A program made the position numbers and the translations under genes. The notes under the pieces are model-generated. The model worked only from the letters and a program-made list of their open reading frames with translations. It searched no databases and was not told the DNA's origin. DNA of 64,000 nt from assembly GCA_002392915.1 (NCBI GenBank), contig DGHQ01000031.1, forward strand, positions 1 to 64,000, read 5' to 3'. Below are positions 42,838 to 51,813 of the stretch, piece after piece. Numbering within the stretch: position 1 is the stretch's first letter; every line of letters begins with the position of its first letter. This stretch comes from Bacteroidales bacterium UBA3844. GTDB lineage: Bacteria > Bacteroidota > Bacteroidia > Bacteroidales > Paludibacteraceae.

Positions 42838-44136
42838 TTATAGGTCGAATCCTATGTCGCGACGGAAGTACTTTTTCTCAAAGTCGATTACTTGCGCGTT
42901 GGCGAACGACTTTGCAAGTGCTTCTGCCTTTGTCGCACCGTATGAACTGATTGAGATCACTCGTCCTCCGTTTGTCAAAACTTTACCGTCGACCATCTTT
43001 GTTCCTGCGTGGAATGCGATAGAGTCTTTCACTTTGTCTAGTCCAGTGATTACTTTGTTTTTCTCGTACTCCTCTGGATAACCACCTGACACCAACATCA
43101 CTGTGACGGCTGTGCGCTCATCTTCCTCAAGTGTACGCTTGTCCAAATCTCCTGCTGCCACACCTTCGAATGCGTCAACCAAGTCGCCTTTGACACGTAG
43201 CATGACTGCCTCTGTCTCTGGATCTCCCATACGGACGTTGTACTCGATCACCATTGGCTCATTCTTCACGTTGATCAAACCTAGGAAGATGAATCCTTTG
43301 TATGTGATGTTCTCTTTTGCCAATCCTTCAACTGTTGGGATGATGATTCGCTCCTCAACCTTCTTCATGAAAGTCTTGTCGGCAAACGGAACTGGTGAGA
43401 CTGCTCCCATTCCTCCTGTGTTAAGGCCTTTGTCTCCCTCTCCGATACGCTTGTAGTCTTTCGCTACAGGAAGCACTTTGTAGTTTTTGCCATCTGTAAG
43501 CACAAATACTGAGCACTCGATTCCTGACAAGAATTCCTCAATGACAACTGTCTTGCTGGCATCACCAAACTTTCCAGTTAACATTGTCTTTAATTCTGCC
43601 TTTGCTTCTTCCAATGTGTTTAGAATAAGCACACCTTTGCCGGCAGCCAAACCATCGGCTTTAAGCACGTATGGAGCTTCCAACTCAGCAAGGAATGCGA
43701 ATGCGTCTTCGATTGTCTCGTTAGTGAAACTCTTGTATCTTGCTGTCGGAATATTGTGACGCATCATGAATGCTTTGGCGAAGTCTTTGCTTCCCTCCAA
43801 TCTTGCACCTTCTTTAGATGGTCCGATCACTTTGATGCTCTTAAGGGCAGCGTCGTTTTTGAAGTAGTCGTAGATTCCTTTTACCAGTGGGTCTTCCGGA
43901 CCAACGACTACCATTTCGATGTCGTTTTCAAGCACGAACTTTTTGATTGCGTCGAAATCGTCTGCCTTCATGGCGACGTTCTTGCAACCTACAGTCTTTC
44001 CGTTCACTTCTCTTGTAAGAAGCTCTGTTCCTGCATTTCCAGGCGCAACGAAAAGATTGTCTACTTTCTTGCTCTCTCTAATCTTCCAAGCCAAGGCGTT
44101 TTCTCTACCTCCGCTTCCCAATATTAGTACGTTCAT
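42838..44136 (-). CDS. purD: Phosphoribosylamine-glycine ligase PurD
   Basis: 432-residue ATP-grasp enzyme of de novo purine synthesis that makes glycinamide ribonucleotide from phosphoribosylamine, glycine and ATP. Recognised by MNVLILGSGGRENALAWKI, VVGPEDPLVKGI, the SKDFAKAFMMRHNIPTARY region, APYVLKADGLAAGKGVLI, EEFLSGIECSVFVLTDG, the NTGGMGAVSPVPF motif and EYNVRMGDPETEAVM. Full length. Part of the minus-strand operon. Confidence 0.98.
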   Translation of the reverse strand: MNVLILGSGGRENALAWKIRESKKVDNLFVAPGNAGTELLTREVNGKTVGCKNVAMKADDFDAIKKFVLENDIEMVVVGPEDPLVKGIYDYFKNDAALKSIKVIGPSKEGARLEGSKDFAKAFMMRHNIPTARYKSFTNETIEDAFAFLAELEAPYVLKADGLAAGKGVLILNTLEEAKAELKTMLTGKFGDASKTVVIEEFLSGIECSVFVLTDGKNYKVLPVAKDYKRIGEGDKGLNTGGMGAVSPVPFADKTFMKKVEERIIIPTVEGLAKENITYKGFIFLGLINVKNEPMVIEYNVRMGDPETEAVMLRVKGDLVDAFEGVAAGDLDKRTLEEDERTAVTVMLVSGGYPEEYEKNKVITGLDKVKDSIAFHAGTKMVDGKVLTNGGRVISISSYGATKAEALAKSFANAQVIDFEKKYFRRDIGFDL

Positions 44137-44191
44137 CTATTTTTGTTTTTTACCCGTGGAGACGTGGATTCCCTAATCTCTGTGAGTGATT

Positions 44192-44809
44192 TTAATACTC
44201 AATTTTTTTGAATGAATAGCCTTCGTTAAGAAGCCATTCGATGCTTCTGCATAATGCACCTTCAATGTTTTTCCTCGCTTTCAAGGAGTCGTGGAAGACG
44301 ATGATAGACCCATCTCTGGTATATCGTTTCACCTTGTCGAAGATGTCATCCGGTGTAAGATCCTTGTTGTAGTCTCTTGTCACCACATCCCACATCACTA
44401 TCCTGTATCTCTTTCTTAGATGGCGAATTGTGGTAGGACGGATGATTCCATGAGGCGGGCGAAATAACGGAGAATGGATAAGCTGGTTGGCTTTCTCCAC
44501 ATTTTCGCAATATCGTTTCGCTGATGTTCCCCACGAACGGAGGTGATTAAAAGTGTGGTTGCCTACACTGTGCCCTCTCTCCACCACCATCTTGAAGATA
44601 TCCGGGTGTTTGCGGACATTGTCTCCCACACAGAAGAAAGTCGCTTTGACACCGTAACGGTCGAGTGTGTCGAGCACCCATTCCGTCACTTCGGGAATAG
44701 GTCCGTCGTCGAATGTCAGATATACGGTTTTCTCTTTGTCTTTTTTTATTCGCCACGTCGTCCAGGGAAAAAATGCCCTGAACAGACGTGGCGGTTGTTC
44801 TATAATCAT
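44192..44809 (-). CDS. Polysaccharide deacetylase family protein
   Basis: 205-residue NodB-type carbohydrate esterase 4 protein. The catalytic and metal motifs are VYLTFDDGPIPEV (motif 1, Asp-Asp), GHSVGNHTFNH (motif 2, metal histidines) and FRPPHGIIRPTT (motif 3), with a later VMWDVVTRDY and IIVFHDS. The length is close to the bare catalytic domain. It has no clear signal peptide but an aromatic N-terminus, so it may be membrane-associated. Substrates in the family are chitin-like or peptidoglycan glycans. It lies 10 bases after the DUF2723 gene. Confidence 0.93.
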   Translation of the reverse strand: MIIEQPPRLFRAFFPWTTWRIKKDKEKTVYLTFDDGPIPEVTEWVLDTLDRYGVKATFFCVGDNVRKHPDIFKMVVERGHSVGNHTFNHLRSWGTSAKRYCENVEKANQLIHSPLFRPPHGIIRPTTIRHLRKRYRIVMWDVVTRDYNKDLTPDDIFDKVKRYTRDGSIIVFHDSLKARKNIEGALCRSIEWLLNEGYSFKKIEY

Positions 44810-44819
44810 CAGTGAACTA

Positions 44820-47800
44820 TTATTGCTCTACCTCCTGATAAAAATCTTCAGCCTCTTTACGAATCTCGTCGGCTTTCTCTTTGCTACATGCTTTCGCTGC
44901 AGTCGCTGCGACATATCTCATCATGTCGAAACGCTCGTTGATATCTTCGGATGCTGATTTCCTCTGCTCCTTAGTAAGAGATTTGTTCCAAACTCTATAC
45001 TGTTTGCAAATATCAAAAATCTCGTCGATGATGGCTTCTGCCTTCTCTTTCTCTCCAAGACCAGCATACAAGTGTGCGATGTTGCATGATGTAAGATCGG
45101 CTGGCACATTGTATGTCGGAATCTCCTTCATACATTTGTCGAGCACTTCGATAGCCTTGTCTTTCTTGCCTTCTTCCGCAAGCTCGGATGCAAGACGCAC
45201 GAACATGTGACGGAATGTTCTTGCCATACGGCAGTTGTTCTCATCCATGTAGATGCCTGGCTGGCTGACGTTACCCCACTCAAACTTGTTCATCATGTTG
45301 TCGTACATCACCTCTGTATTTACTCCTCCCTGAGTCTTGTATGGTACCAAACGGTATGCCATACCTTCAAGCTCAAGATACTGGTCAAGTCCTAGATAAC
45401 TGTCTCTTCCGACTGTGACAGCGAAGTAGATAGGTGTCTTCCAATCCTTGTTTGAACGGATGATGTCGAGGATGAACAGATCTTGTTTGCCAAGATAGCT
45501 CTTTTTGCTCAAGTCGATCTTGATGTCCTCAATTCTCTTCTCAGTCATATCCATTATGACTCTCTTTAAATGAGGCTCCACTTTTCCTCCGTTGTTCGGA
45601 TTTGGCTCGTTGACCATCATCACCGTGTCTTTCAAAACGCGGGCAGTGTCGCTTGCTGACACAAGTCCTGCTGCAACCACAGCGTCTTTGTCGACGTGCT
45701 GGACAAGTTTAGTAGTAGGAAGGACATCGATTCCCTCTCTGTATCCAAGCTGTTTTGCAGTACGCTTGTCGAGCAGGTATTTGAATCCTTCGTCGATAGT
45801 CATCTCTTTGTCGATACGTTTGTCGATATATGCGACGTCTAGCTTGCCATTAGAATAATCTTTGCTCTTCATCGACATTGGAATAGCCTTTGAATCGTAA
45901 GCGTCATTCTGCATCTGGTCGATATACCATCCCATCTGCAAGTATGAAAGGTTGGCGACGCGACAATCTGTTCCGACTCCTTCTACCTCCTGGTTGTACC
46001 ACAATGGGAATGTGTCGTTATCTCCGTTTGTGAAGATGATACCGTTTGCTGGAATAGTCTTTAGGTAGTTCGCACCGTAGTCACGGCAAGTGTATCTGCC
46101 GCTGCGGTCGTGATCATCCCAGTTTTCTACTGCCATGATTGTCGGAACACTCAACGACAATAGAGTAGCCACTGTTGCTGCAATTCGCTTGTCGATGTAG
46201 TTCTTGATCAAATCGAAGATCCAAAGGACACCCAGACCAATCCATATACAGAACGCATAGAAACTTCCTGCGTATGCGTAGTCACGCTCACGTGGCTGGA
46301 ATGGATATTGGTTCAAATAGACCACAATAGCCAAACCTGTCATGAAGAACAATACGCTCACTAGCAAGAAACTCTCGGTTCCTTTTCTTTGTTTGTTGAA
46401 TTGGTAAAGAATACCAAGCAGACCAAGGATCAAGGGCAAGAAGTAGTAGCAGTTTCTTCCCTTGTTGTTCTTCAAATCGTCTGGTAGGCTTGACTGGTCG
46501 CCAAGACGCAACTCGTCGATGAAGTCGATTCCTGATAGCCAGTTTCCGTGAGTGATCTCACCATGACCCTGAATGTCATTTTGACGTCCTACAAAGTTCC
46601 ACATGAAGTATCTCCAGTACATGAATCCTACCTGATATCTTAGGAAGTATGTCATGTTGTCGCCGAATGTAGGAGCCTCCACTCGTTTGCCATCGTCTGC
46701 CTTAATCTTCTGACCTGTGAAGTTAGACCAACTCTTGTAGGCTGAGATGTGGCTTCCCTGACGTGAGTACATACGAGGGAAGAACATTAGGAACTGACTC
46801 TGATAAATATACTTTGTCTTTTTGTCGTATGCGTAGTATTCATCTGGCTCATTCTCATTGTTCTTGATCTTCTTTGCCCACAGATCCTCTCCGTATTCTT
46901 TTGCAACTGAACCACTTCTGTCGTATTTGAACTCTGATGCGAAACTTTCTCCGTAAAGAAGTGGAGTGTCGCCATACTGCTCACGGTTCAGATAGCTCTT
47001 CAATGTGAACACATCGTCTGGAGAGTTCTGATCCATTGGAGGGTTGGCATTGCTTCGGATTACCAAAGTCGCATATGACGAATATCCTAAAAGGATGACA
47101 GTCAAGCAAGTAAGCACTGTGTTGAGCAGCGACATCTGGGTGTTGCGTCCTTTCTCTGTGAGGAAGAAATAGCCTGCCATCGCAACAAGAATCACAATTC
47201 CTAATACAATATGTGATCCGAAGAATGGAATGCCAAGAAGCGCTACAGATGCGATGAACAGTATTGTCGGCAATTTAGAATCTTCAAATTTCTCTGAATA
47301 TGAAGTGTAGATGCCTCCCACCAAACAAGAGATAAGCGCGATGCTGTAGATGATGACTCCAGTGTTGAATGAGAATCCGAATACATTGACAAACAACAAT
47401 TCAAACCATCCTGCCACAGTTACGAATCCCGGTATGATACCATACAGGATCACAGCCAAAAGCACTACTGATACGGCGAATGAGATTCCGACTCCCTTCC
47501 AGCTGAACTTGAATTTTCTGAAGTAGTAAACAAGCACAAGCACAGGGATGGATAGCAAGTTCAATAGGTGGACACCTACTGAAAGACCCATTAAGTATGC
47601 GATCAATACCAGCCATCTGTTGGCGAATGGACGGTCTGCAACGTCTTCCCACTTCAACATTGCCCAGAAGACAATGGCAGTGAACATTGATGAAGATGCG
47701 TAAACCTCTGCCTCCACAGCTGAAAACCAGAATGTGTCGGAGAATGTGTAAGCCAACGCACCTACCGTGCCAGCTCCAAGAATGGCGATAGTGTTGCCAA

Positions 47801-48140
47801 GAGTGAAGTCAGACTCAGCCTTGATCACCAAGCGTCTTGCCAAATGAGTGATTGTCCAGAAAAGGAATAGAATAGTCAAAGCCGACATGAACGCCGAGAA
47901 TATATTGACCATTTTAGCTACTTCGTGGACATCCGAGGCGAATAGGGTAAAGAATCTCGCCATCAACATAAAGAATGGCGCTCCCGGTGGATGTCCGATT
48001 TCCAACTTATATGCGGTACTGATAAACTCACCGCAATCCCAGAAACTTGCTGTCGGTTCGATAGTGAGAAGGTAAGTGACCAACGAGATCAAAAACACAA
48101 CTCCGCCAACGACATTGTTAAGTAGCTTGTATTGCTTCAT
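44820..48140 (-). CDS. DUF2723 membrane protein (predicted glycosyltransferase-like)
   Basis: 1106-residue protein beginning with the DUF2723 signature: YLLTIEPTASFWDCGEFI, then the HPPGAPFFMLMARFFTL region. It has about 12-14 membrane helices in the first 690 residues, then a soluble C-terminal half with TPR-like helices (AEEGKKDKAIEVLDKC, AHLYAGLGEKEKAEAII). The loop NGDNDTFPLWYNQEVEGV is also typical. DUF2723 proteins have the fold of GT-C enzymes such as protein O-mannosyltransferases and are linked in Bacteroidota to protein O-glycosylation, although the exact activity here is unproven. It is the first gene of the operon, with a promoter at 48193. Confidence 0.92.
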   Translation of the reverse strand: MKQYKLLNNVVGGVVFLISLVTYLLTIEPTASFWDCGEFISTAYKLEIGHPPGAPFFMLMARFFTLFASDVHEVAKMVNIFSAFMSALTILFLFWTITHLARRLVIKAESDFTLGNTIAILGAGTVGALAYTFSDTFWFSAVEAEVYASSSMFTAIVFWAMLKWEDVADRPFANRWLVLIAYLMGLSVGVHLLNLLSIPVLVLVYYFRKFKFSWKGVGISFAVSVVLLAVILYGIIPGFVTVAGWFELLFVNVFGFSFNTGVIIYSIALISCLVGGIYTSYSEKFEDSKLPTILFIASVALLGIPFFGSHIVLGIVILVAMAGYFFLTEKGRNTQMSLLNTVLTCLTVILLGYSSYATLVIRSNANPPMDQNSPDDVFTLKSYLNREQYGDTPLLYGESFASEFKYDRSGSVAKEYGEDLWAKKIKNNENEPDEYYAYDKKTKYIYQSQFLMFFPRMYSRQGSHISAYKSWSNFTGQKIKADDGKRVEAPTFGDNMTYFLRYQVGFMYWRYFMWNFVGRQNDIQGHGEITHGNWLSGIDFIDELRLGDQSSLPDDLKNNKGRNCYYFLPLILGLLGILYQFNKQRKGTESFLLVSVLFFMTGLAIVVYLNQYPFQPRERDYAYAGSFYAFCIWIGLGVLWIFDLIKNYIDKRIAATVATLLSLSVPTIMAVENWDDHDRSGRYTCRDYGANYLKTIPANGIIFTNGDNDTFPLWYNQEVEGVGTDCRVANLSYLQMGWYIDQMQNDAYDSKAIPMSMKSKDYSNGKLDVAYIDKRIDKEMTIDEGFKYLLDKRTAKQLGYREGIDVLPTTKLVQHVDKDAVVAAGLVSASDTARVLKDTVMMVNEPNPNNGGKVEPHLKRVIMDMTEKRIEDIKIDLSKKSYLGKQDLFILDIIRSNKDWKTPIYFAVTVGRDSYLGLDQYLELEGMAYRLVPYKTQGGVNTEVMYDNMMNKFEWGNVSQPGIYMDENNCRMARTFRHMFVRLASELAEEGKKDKAIEVLDKCMKEIPTYNVPADLTSCNIAHLYAGLGEKEKAEAIIDEIFDICKQYRVWNKSLTKEQRKSASEDINERFDMMRYVAATAAKACSKEKADEIRKEAEDFYQEVEQ

Positions 48141-48192
48141 TTTTATATTAGAACTTTTTTTATATTTTTCGTGTAAAATCGCAATTTGTTTG

Positions 48193-48200
48193 CAAAATTA
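48193..48200 (-). promoter_or_regulatory. Promoter of the DUF2723-to-ABC-F operon
   Basis: On the minus strand TAATTTTG (TAnnTTTG) lies about 52 bases before the DUF2723 start codon. Confidence 0.6.
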
Positions 48201-48265
48201 GTTTTTTTAATGTGTAAATGAAAATTTTTGTAGCAATTTGTGGAGACGTGGGGGAATCTACCGAT

Positions 48266-48470
48266 ATATTACACCTAAAGGCGTATTTTTTGAAGGCTCT
48301 GTCCTAGTTTATGATGATTTTACGAGGATTGTTAAGGGCGGAACACCCTAACCCCACCTCTCTTCCTCGAGTCAAAAGGACGAGTGGTCAAAATGGAGGA
48401 AGGGCAAGGGACAATATCTTTAAATATGGGTTCTTTGCAATCCTCAAATACACCTTTAGGTGTAAAATAT
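48266..48470. repeat. MITE-like element bounded by inverted 'ACACCTAAAGG' arms
   Basis: ATATTACACCTAAAGGCGTA (48266 on) and the inverted ATACACCTTTAGGTGTAAAA (48449 on) bound about 205 bases. Inside lies a copy of the GAGGATTGTTAAGGGCGG repeat with one base changed in its palindrome (GGGCGGAACACCC). No reading frame. The gap 48141-48585 holds this, two promoters and the operators at 48486. Confidence 0.6.
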
Positions 48471-48485
48471 TGGTGGCTGGATTTT

Positions 48486-48550
48486 AATTTTGGCTAATTA
48501 ATTGACCAAAATTCAACAATATTTAATTTTGGCTTGTCGATTAGCCAAAA
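48486..48550. promoter_or_regulatory. Two inverted-repeat operators upstream of a DUF4143 ATPase gene
   Basis: Site 1 (48486-48513) has arms AATTTTGG and CCAAAATT. Site 2 (48525-48550) has arms ATTTTGGCT and AGCCAAAAT. The two are about 39 bases apart and site 2 overlaps the likely -33 region of the promoter at 48557. Confidence 0.65.
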
Positions 48551-48556
48551 TGAGTG

Positions 48557-48564
48557 TATATTTG
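48557..48564 (+). promoter_or_regulatory. Promoter -7 element of the DUF4143 ATPase gene
   Basis: TATATTTG fits TAnnTTTG and lies 22 bases before the ATG at 48586, immediately after operator site 2. Confidence 0.65.
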
Positions 48565-48585
48565 TTGCGTTAATAAAGAATAGAC

Positions 48586-49845
48586 ATGATAGACAAAGCT
48601 GCATTAAGAGAAATTCTGATCGACAATCGTAAAATGGTTGCCAATATGAAAGTCATTAGGAGAGACGTCGCTCTTCGTGACGAATTACGTTATGTCTTTG
48701 TGGGAGTCAGACGTGCAGGCAAATCATTCCTGATGTTTCAGAGGATGCAAGACCTTTTGGCAAAGGGCAAGTCTTGGGATGATATGCTCTATATAAATTT
48801 TGAGGACGATCGTTTATATGGTTTTGATGTACATGATTTTGATACGATTCTGACTGTCCACAAAGAAATGGGCGGACAGGATCCTATTCTCTTTTTAGAC
48901 GAGGTTCAGAATATTGAAGGATGGGAAAAATTTGCCAGACGATTGGCCGACCACAAATATATGGTGTATATAACAGGGTCAAACGCCAAAATGCTTAGCT
49001 CAGATGTCGCCACTACACTAGGAGGAAGATACGTCGTCAAGAATGTATTCCCTTATGGATGGGATGAATACTTAAATGCAAATGGTATAGACAAAGACGA
49101 TCTGTTTTTTGAAGAAGATACGCGTGAAAGACTGCTGGACGAATATGTGCGGCAGGGAGGTTTTCCTGAATGTGCTGCTTATCAAGAAAAAAAAGATTAC
49201 CTGCTCTCATTATACCAAAAGATATTTCTTGGTGATATAGCAATGAGAAACAAAGTGGAGAATCCAAATGCTTTGCGACTTATGTTTATAAAGATGGCAG
49301 AGAGCGTCAAGCAGCCGATTGCACTTACGAGACTTGCCAACATAATTAATTCTGTGGGAACAAAAGTGTCGAAAAATACCGTGATAAATTATGCTGGATA
49401 TGCTAAAGATTCATTTTTGATTCTCCCGATTAAGAATTTTGCGGACAACTTTACAGAAAGGGAGACAAATCAGAAATATTATTTTATTGATAATGGAATC
49501 ATAGATTTGTTGACGTTTGATTGTCTGACATCACAACTTGAAAATGTGGTCGCGCTGACATTGATGAGAAGGTATGGTATTGATGATAGAGTTTACTTCT
49601 ACAACTATAATGTAGAGGTAGATTTTGTTATACCAGAAAAGGAGATGGCCATTCAGGTTTGCTATACGCTTGGAGACGAGGGTAGTGATACATTCAATCG
49701 AGAAACAACATCACTTGTGACTCTGGCAAAAAGATTCCCATACAAAAAACTCCTGATTGTGACATATAATGAGGAGAAAACAATTTATGTCAACGACACT
49801 GAAATAGAGGTCGTGCCGCTATGGAAATGGATGCTGCCTAAGTAG
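48586..49845 (+). CDS. AAA ATPase with DUF4143 domain
   Basis: 419-residue STAND/archaeal-type P-loop ATPase. Walker A is GVRRAGKS (40-47), Walker B is ILFLDEVQNIEGW, and a sensor region is VYITGSNAKMLSSDVATTLGGR. The C-terminal half is a DUF4143-type domain (INSVGTKVSKNTVINYAGYAKDSFLI), ending in a restriction-endonuclease-like fold (YFYNYNVEVDFVIPEKEMAIQVCYTL). Such proteins occur in many paralogous copies in Bacteroidota and have no settled function; transport, defence or addiction have been suggested. It has its own promoter with two operators, consistent with autoregulation. Confidence 0.88.
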   Translation: MIDKAALREILIDNRKMVANMKVIRRDVALRDELRYVFVGVRRAGKSFLMFQRMQDLLAKGKSWDDMLYINFEDDRLYGFDVHDFDTILTVHKEMGGQDPILFLDEVQNIEGWEKFARRLADHKYMVYITGSNAKMLSSDVATTLGGRYVVKNVFPYGWDEYLNANGIDKDDLFFEEDTRERLLDEYVRQGGFPECAAYQEKKDYLLSLYQKIFLGDIAMRNKVENPNALRLMFIKMAESVKQPIALTRLANIINSVGTKVSKNTVINYAGYAKDSFLILPIKNFADNFTERETNQKYYFIDNGIIDLLTFDCLTSQLENVVALTLMRRYGIDDRVYFYNYNVEVDFVIPEKEMAIQVCYTLGDEGSDTFNRETTSLVTLAKRFPYKKLLIVTYNEEKTIYVNDTEIEVVPLWKWMLPK

Positions 49846-49995
49846 CTATGACTCCTGAAAGAATGGATGGATAGGTATGATATAGTTGGAACAAACAAAA
49901 TGACATAGTTGGTATGCCTATGTCACTTTGTGTATGAGGGTATTTTGGGGTGATATTCAGGAATTTTGAGCCTTTAGATTTGTGACTCAAATGTT

Positions 49996-51813
49996 TTATC
50001 CTAATTCTTTATTTCTTGCATATTCCATTAGATATTTAAAAGGGAAAGGCATCACTGTCAGTTGTCCATTTCTTACGAAGGTGACGGCCATTAATCTAAG
50101 CATTTCATCGAAGAAGAGCTTACTATTTAGATATGCTTCTACTAATCTGATGTTTGCTGCTGTGGGAATAACTCTACGCATTCCTTCTCCAATTATTCCA
50201 GAAAAATAATTTAATGAATAGTTGTTCTTAGCAAAACACTTGATGTCTGTGACTGCAGGAAACAATTCTTCCCTTCGTTCCTGACCTCGAAGACGATTAT
50301 CCCCACTTGCTAATATTTCCTTAATAAGATCAATCTCTGGGATTGTTCTCAGTTTTGTATTGTGAATGACGTTTATGTCTTCTCCTTTTCTCACGACTCC
50401 AACAACATCATCTATCTCGAAAATATTAATACATTCCTGATATTCATCCTGCTCAAACAAATTGTTCTCTTGCTCCTTTATGATAAACGTTCCAGTTGGA
50501 GAAATTGTCATGAAATAGAAATGTTTTGTATCGTCGTCATTCTTATATAAAATGCCAAAATCTATATTTTCAGTATATCCATAGCTACTCCAATCTGCTA
50601 ATGTAATCTGCTTTCTGACTAGATCTTCTTTAATCAAAACTTCTTGCATGATACAATCCAACAATGGCTTCCAATCTGAATCTCCCATATTTTCTTTGTT
50701 CACAAGATGCATTATAGATTCAATTGTGATATGTTGAACTGCACAACCGTCATAAACAATATCATGAGGATCCTTTTTGTCCTTATACCACTCGTCTTCA
50801 TGTATAAGAATGAGGTTTGTTGCATCTTCCTTCGGTTTCTTAAGAACAGAAACTTTACACTTAAATCTTTTAGTCAATTGCTCTTTTAGTTTTTCCATAC
50901 ATGTTTCAGACATTTCATTCACTTTGTCTATCAGAACAACTTTATGTGTAGATGCAATATCATCGAATCTTTTCTCCATGCTTTTGACCATTTTCTGAGA
51001 GACATCGACGCTGTTATAGTCATTGAAGGAATCAAATTTCAAATGAGCCATTCCATTAAATTTGGAATTAAATTTGTCAATGCTGTCGCATAAAACTCCC
51101 ATCTTAGTCTTCTGGAACTTCTCGATGTTATCTATTTCAAGAAATTTAATAGTTGATTTCTTATCTCCTATTTGACGCAGTATGTAAGCGTTTGGATCAG
51201 ATCCTTTTTCTACTCGCTTCAATATATTGTCTTTCCCAAATACATATTCAGGATAGTCTTGAAATTTCTTCTTTCCAAATTTGATGAATTTCTGTAGTGT
51301 AACCGATGTGAATGTTCTTACACTCCAATCTAATACAAGATCCTTAGTTACCTTTAGCTCTAAAGCAATTATCTGCTTATCCTTTGATTTAGTCCAAGAA
51401 TGATGATGAATATAGAAATGACCAGTCACATTATGAAATCCAAGCACTTTTCCTTCGAAAGTGCCCAAAGAATTCATAAGAAGCTGTACCATGATGTTTT
51501 GAGGAACACTTGCTATTGAGACTTCTTCCAATGAAAGATTCTCGCCTCCTGAAAGTCTCTTTAATGCTTGTTTAATGTTGATCTTATTGTCATTTGACTT
51601 ATTCAGTAGCATATAAAACGAATTCCCTTGTTCATAAACAACAGATAAGACAAAGCTTTCGTTGATAAAATCATCCACTAATTTTGCTGCATTATTACCT
51701 CTACAAAAATGCTTATCTGAAGTTTTTACATTGAATATCTCGTATTTGGCAGACAAAACTTCATATTGAAGAGATGCAACTATTCTATTAATCTGTATTC
51801 TATTTATTTCCAT
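49996..51813 (-). CDS. DdmE-like Argonaute-related protein (putative)
   Basis: 605-residue protein paired with a helicase-nuclease, overlapping it by 10 bases. No standard enzyme motif is visible. The middle (about residues 285-375: KVVLIDKVNEMSETCMEKL, LILIHEDEWY, then VYDGCAVQHITIES) resembles an Argonaute MID-like Rossmann region. The last ~200 residues have PIWI-like strand patterns (ENIDFGILYKNDD, FYFMTISPTGTFIIKE) and a C-terminal MPFPFKYLMEYARNKEL. The N-terminal half contains LELKVTKDLVLDWSVRTFTSV. I see no catalytic PIWI tetrad. In DdmDE systems a catalytically dead short Argonaute (DdmE) uses a DNA guide to recruit the helicase-nuclease DdmD against plasmids. The match rests on gene order, sizes and these weak motifs. 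Confidence 0.6.
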   Translation of the reverse strand: MEINRIQINRIVASLQYEVLSAKYEIFNVKTSDKHFCRGNNAAKLVDDFINESFVLSVVYEQGNSFYMLLNKSNDNKINIKQALKRLSGGENLSLEEVSIASVPQNIMVQLLMNSLGTFEGKVLGFHNVTGHFYIHHHSWTKSKDKQIIALELKVTKDLVLDWSVRTFTSVTLQKFIKFGKKKFQDYPEYVFGKDNILKRVEKGSDPNAYILRQIGDKKSTIKFLEIDNIEKFQKTKMGVLCDSIDKFNSKFNGMAHLKFDSFNDYNSVDVSQKMVKSMEKRFDDIASTHKVVLIDKVNEMSETCMEKLKEQLTKRFKCKVSVLKKPKEDATNLILIHEDEWYKDKKDPHDIVYDGCAVQHITIESIMHLVNKENMGDSDWKPLLDCIMQEVLIKEDLVRKQITLADWSSYGYTENIDFGILYKNDDDTKHFYFMTISPTGTFIIKEQENNLFEQDEYQECINIFEIDDVVGVVRKGEDINVIHNTKLRTIPEIDLIKEILASGDNRLRGQERREELFPAVTDIKCFAKNNYSLNYFSGIIGEGMRRVIPTAANIRLVEAYLNSKLFFDEMLRLMAVTFVRNGQLTVMPFPFKYLMEYARNKELG

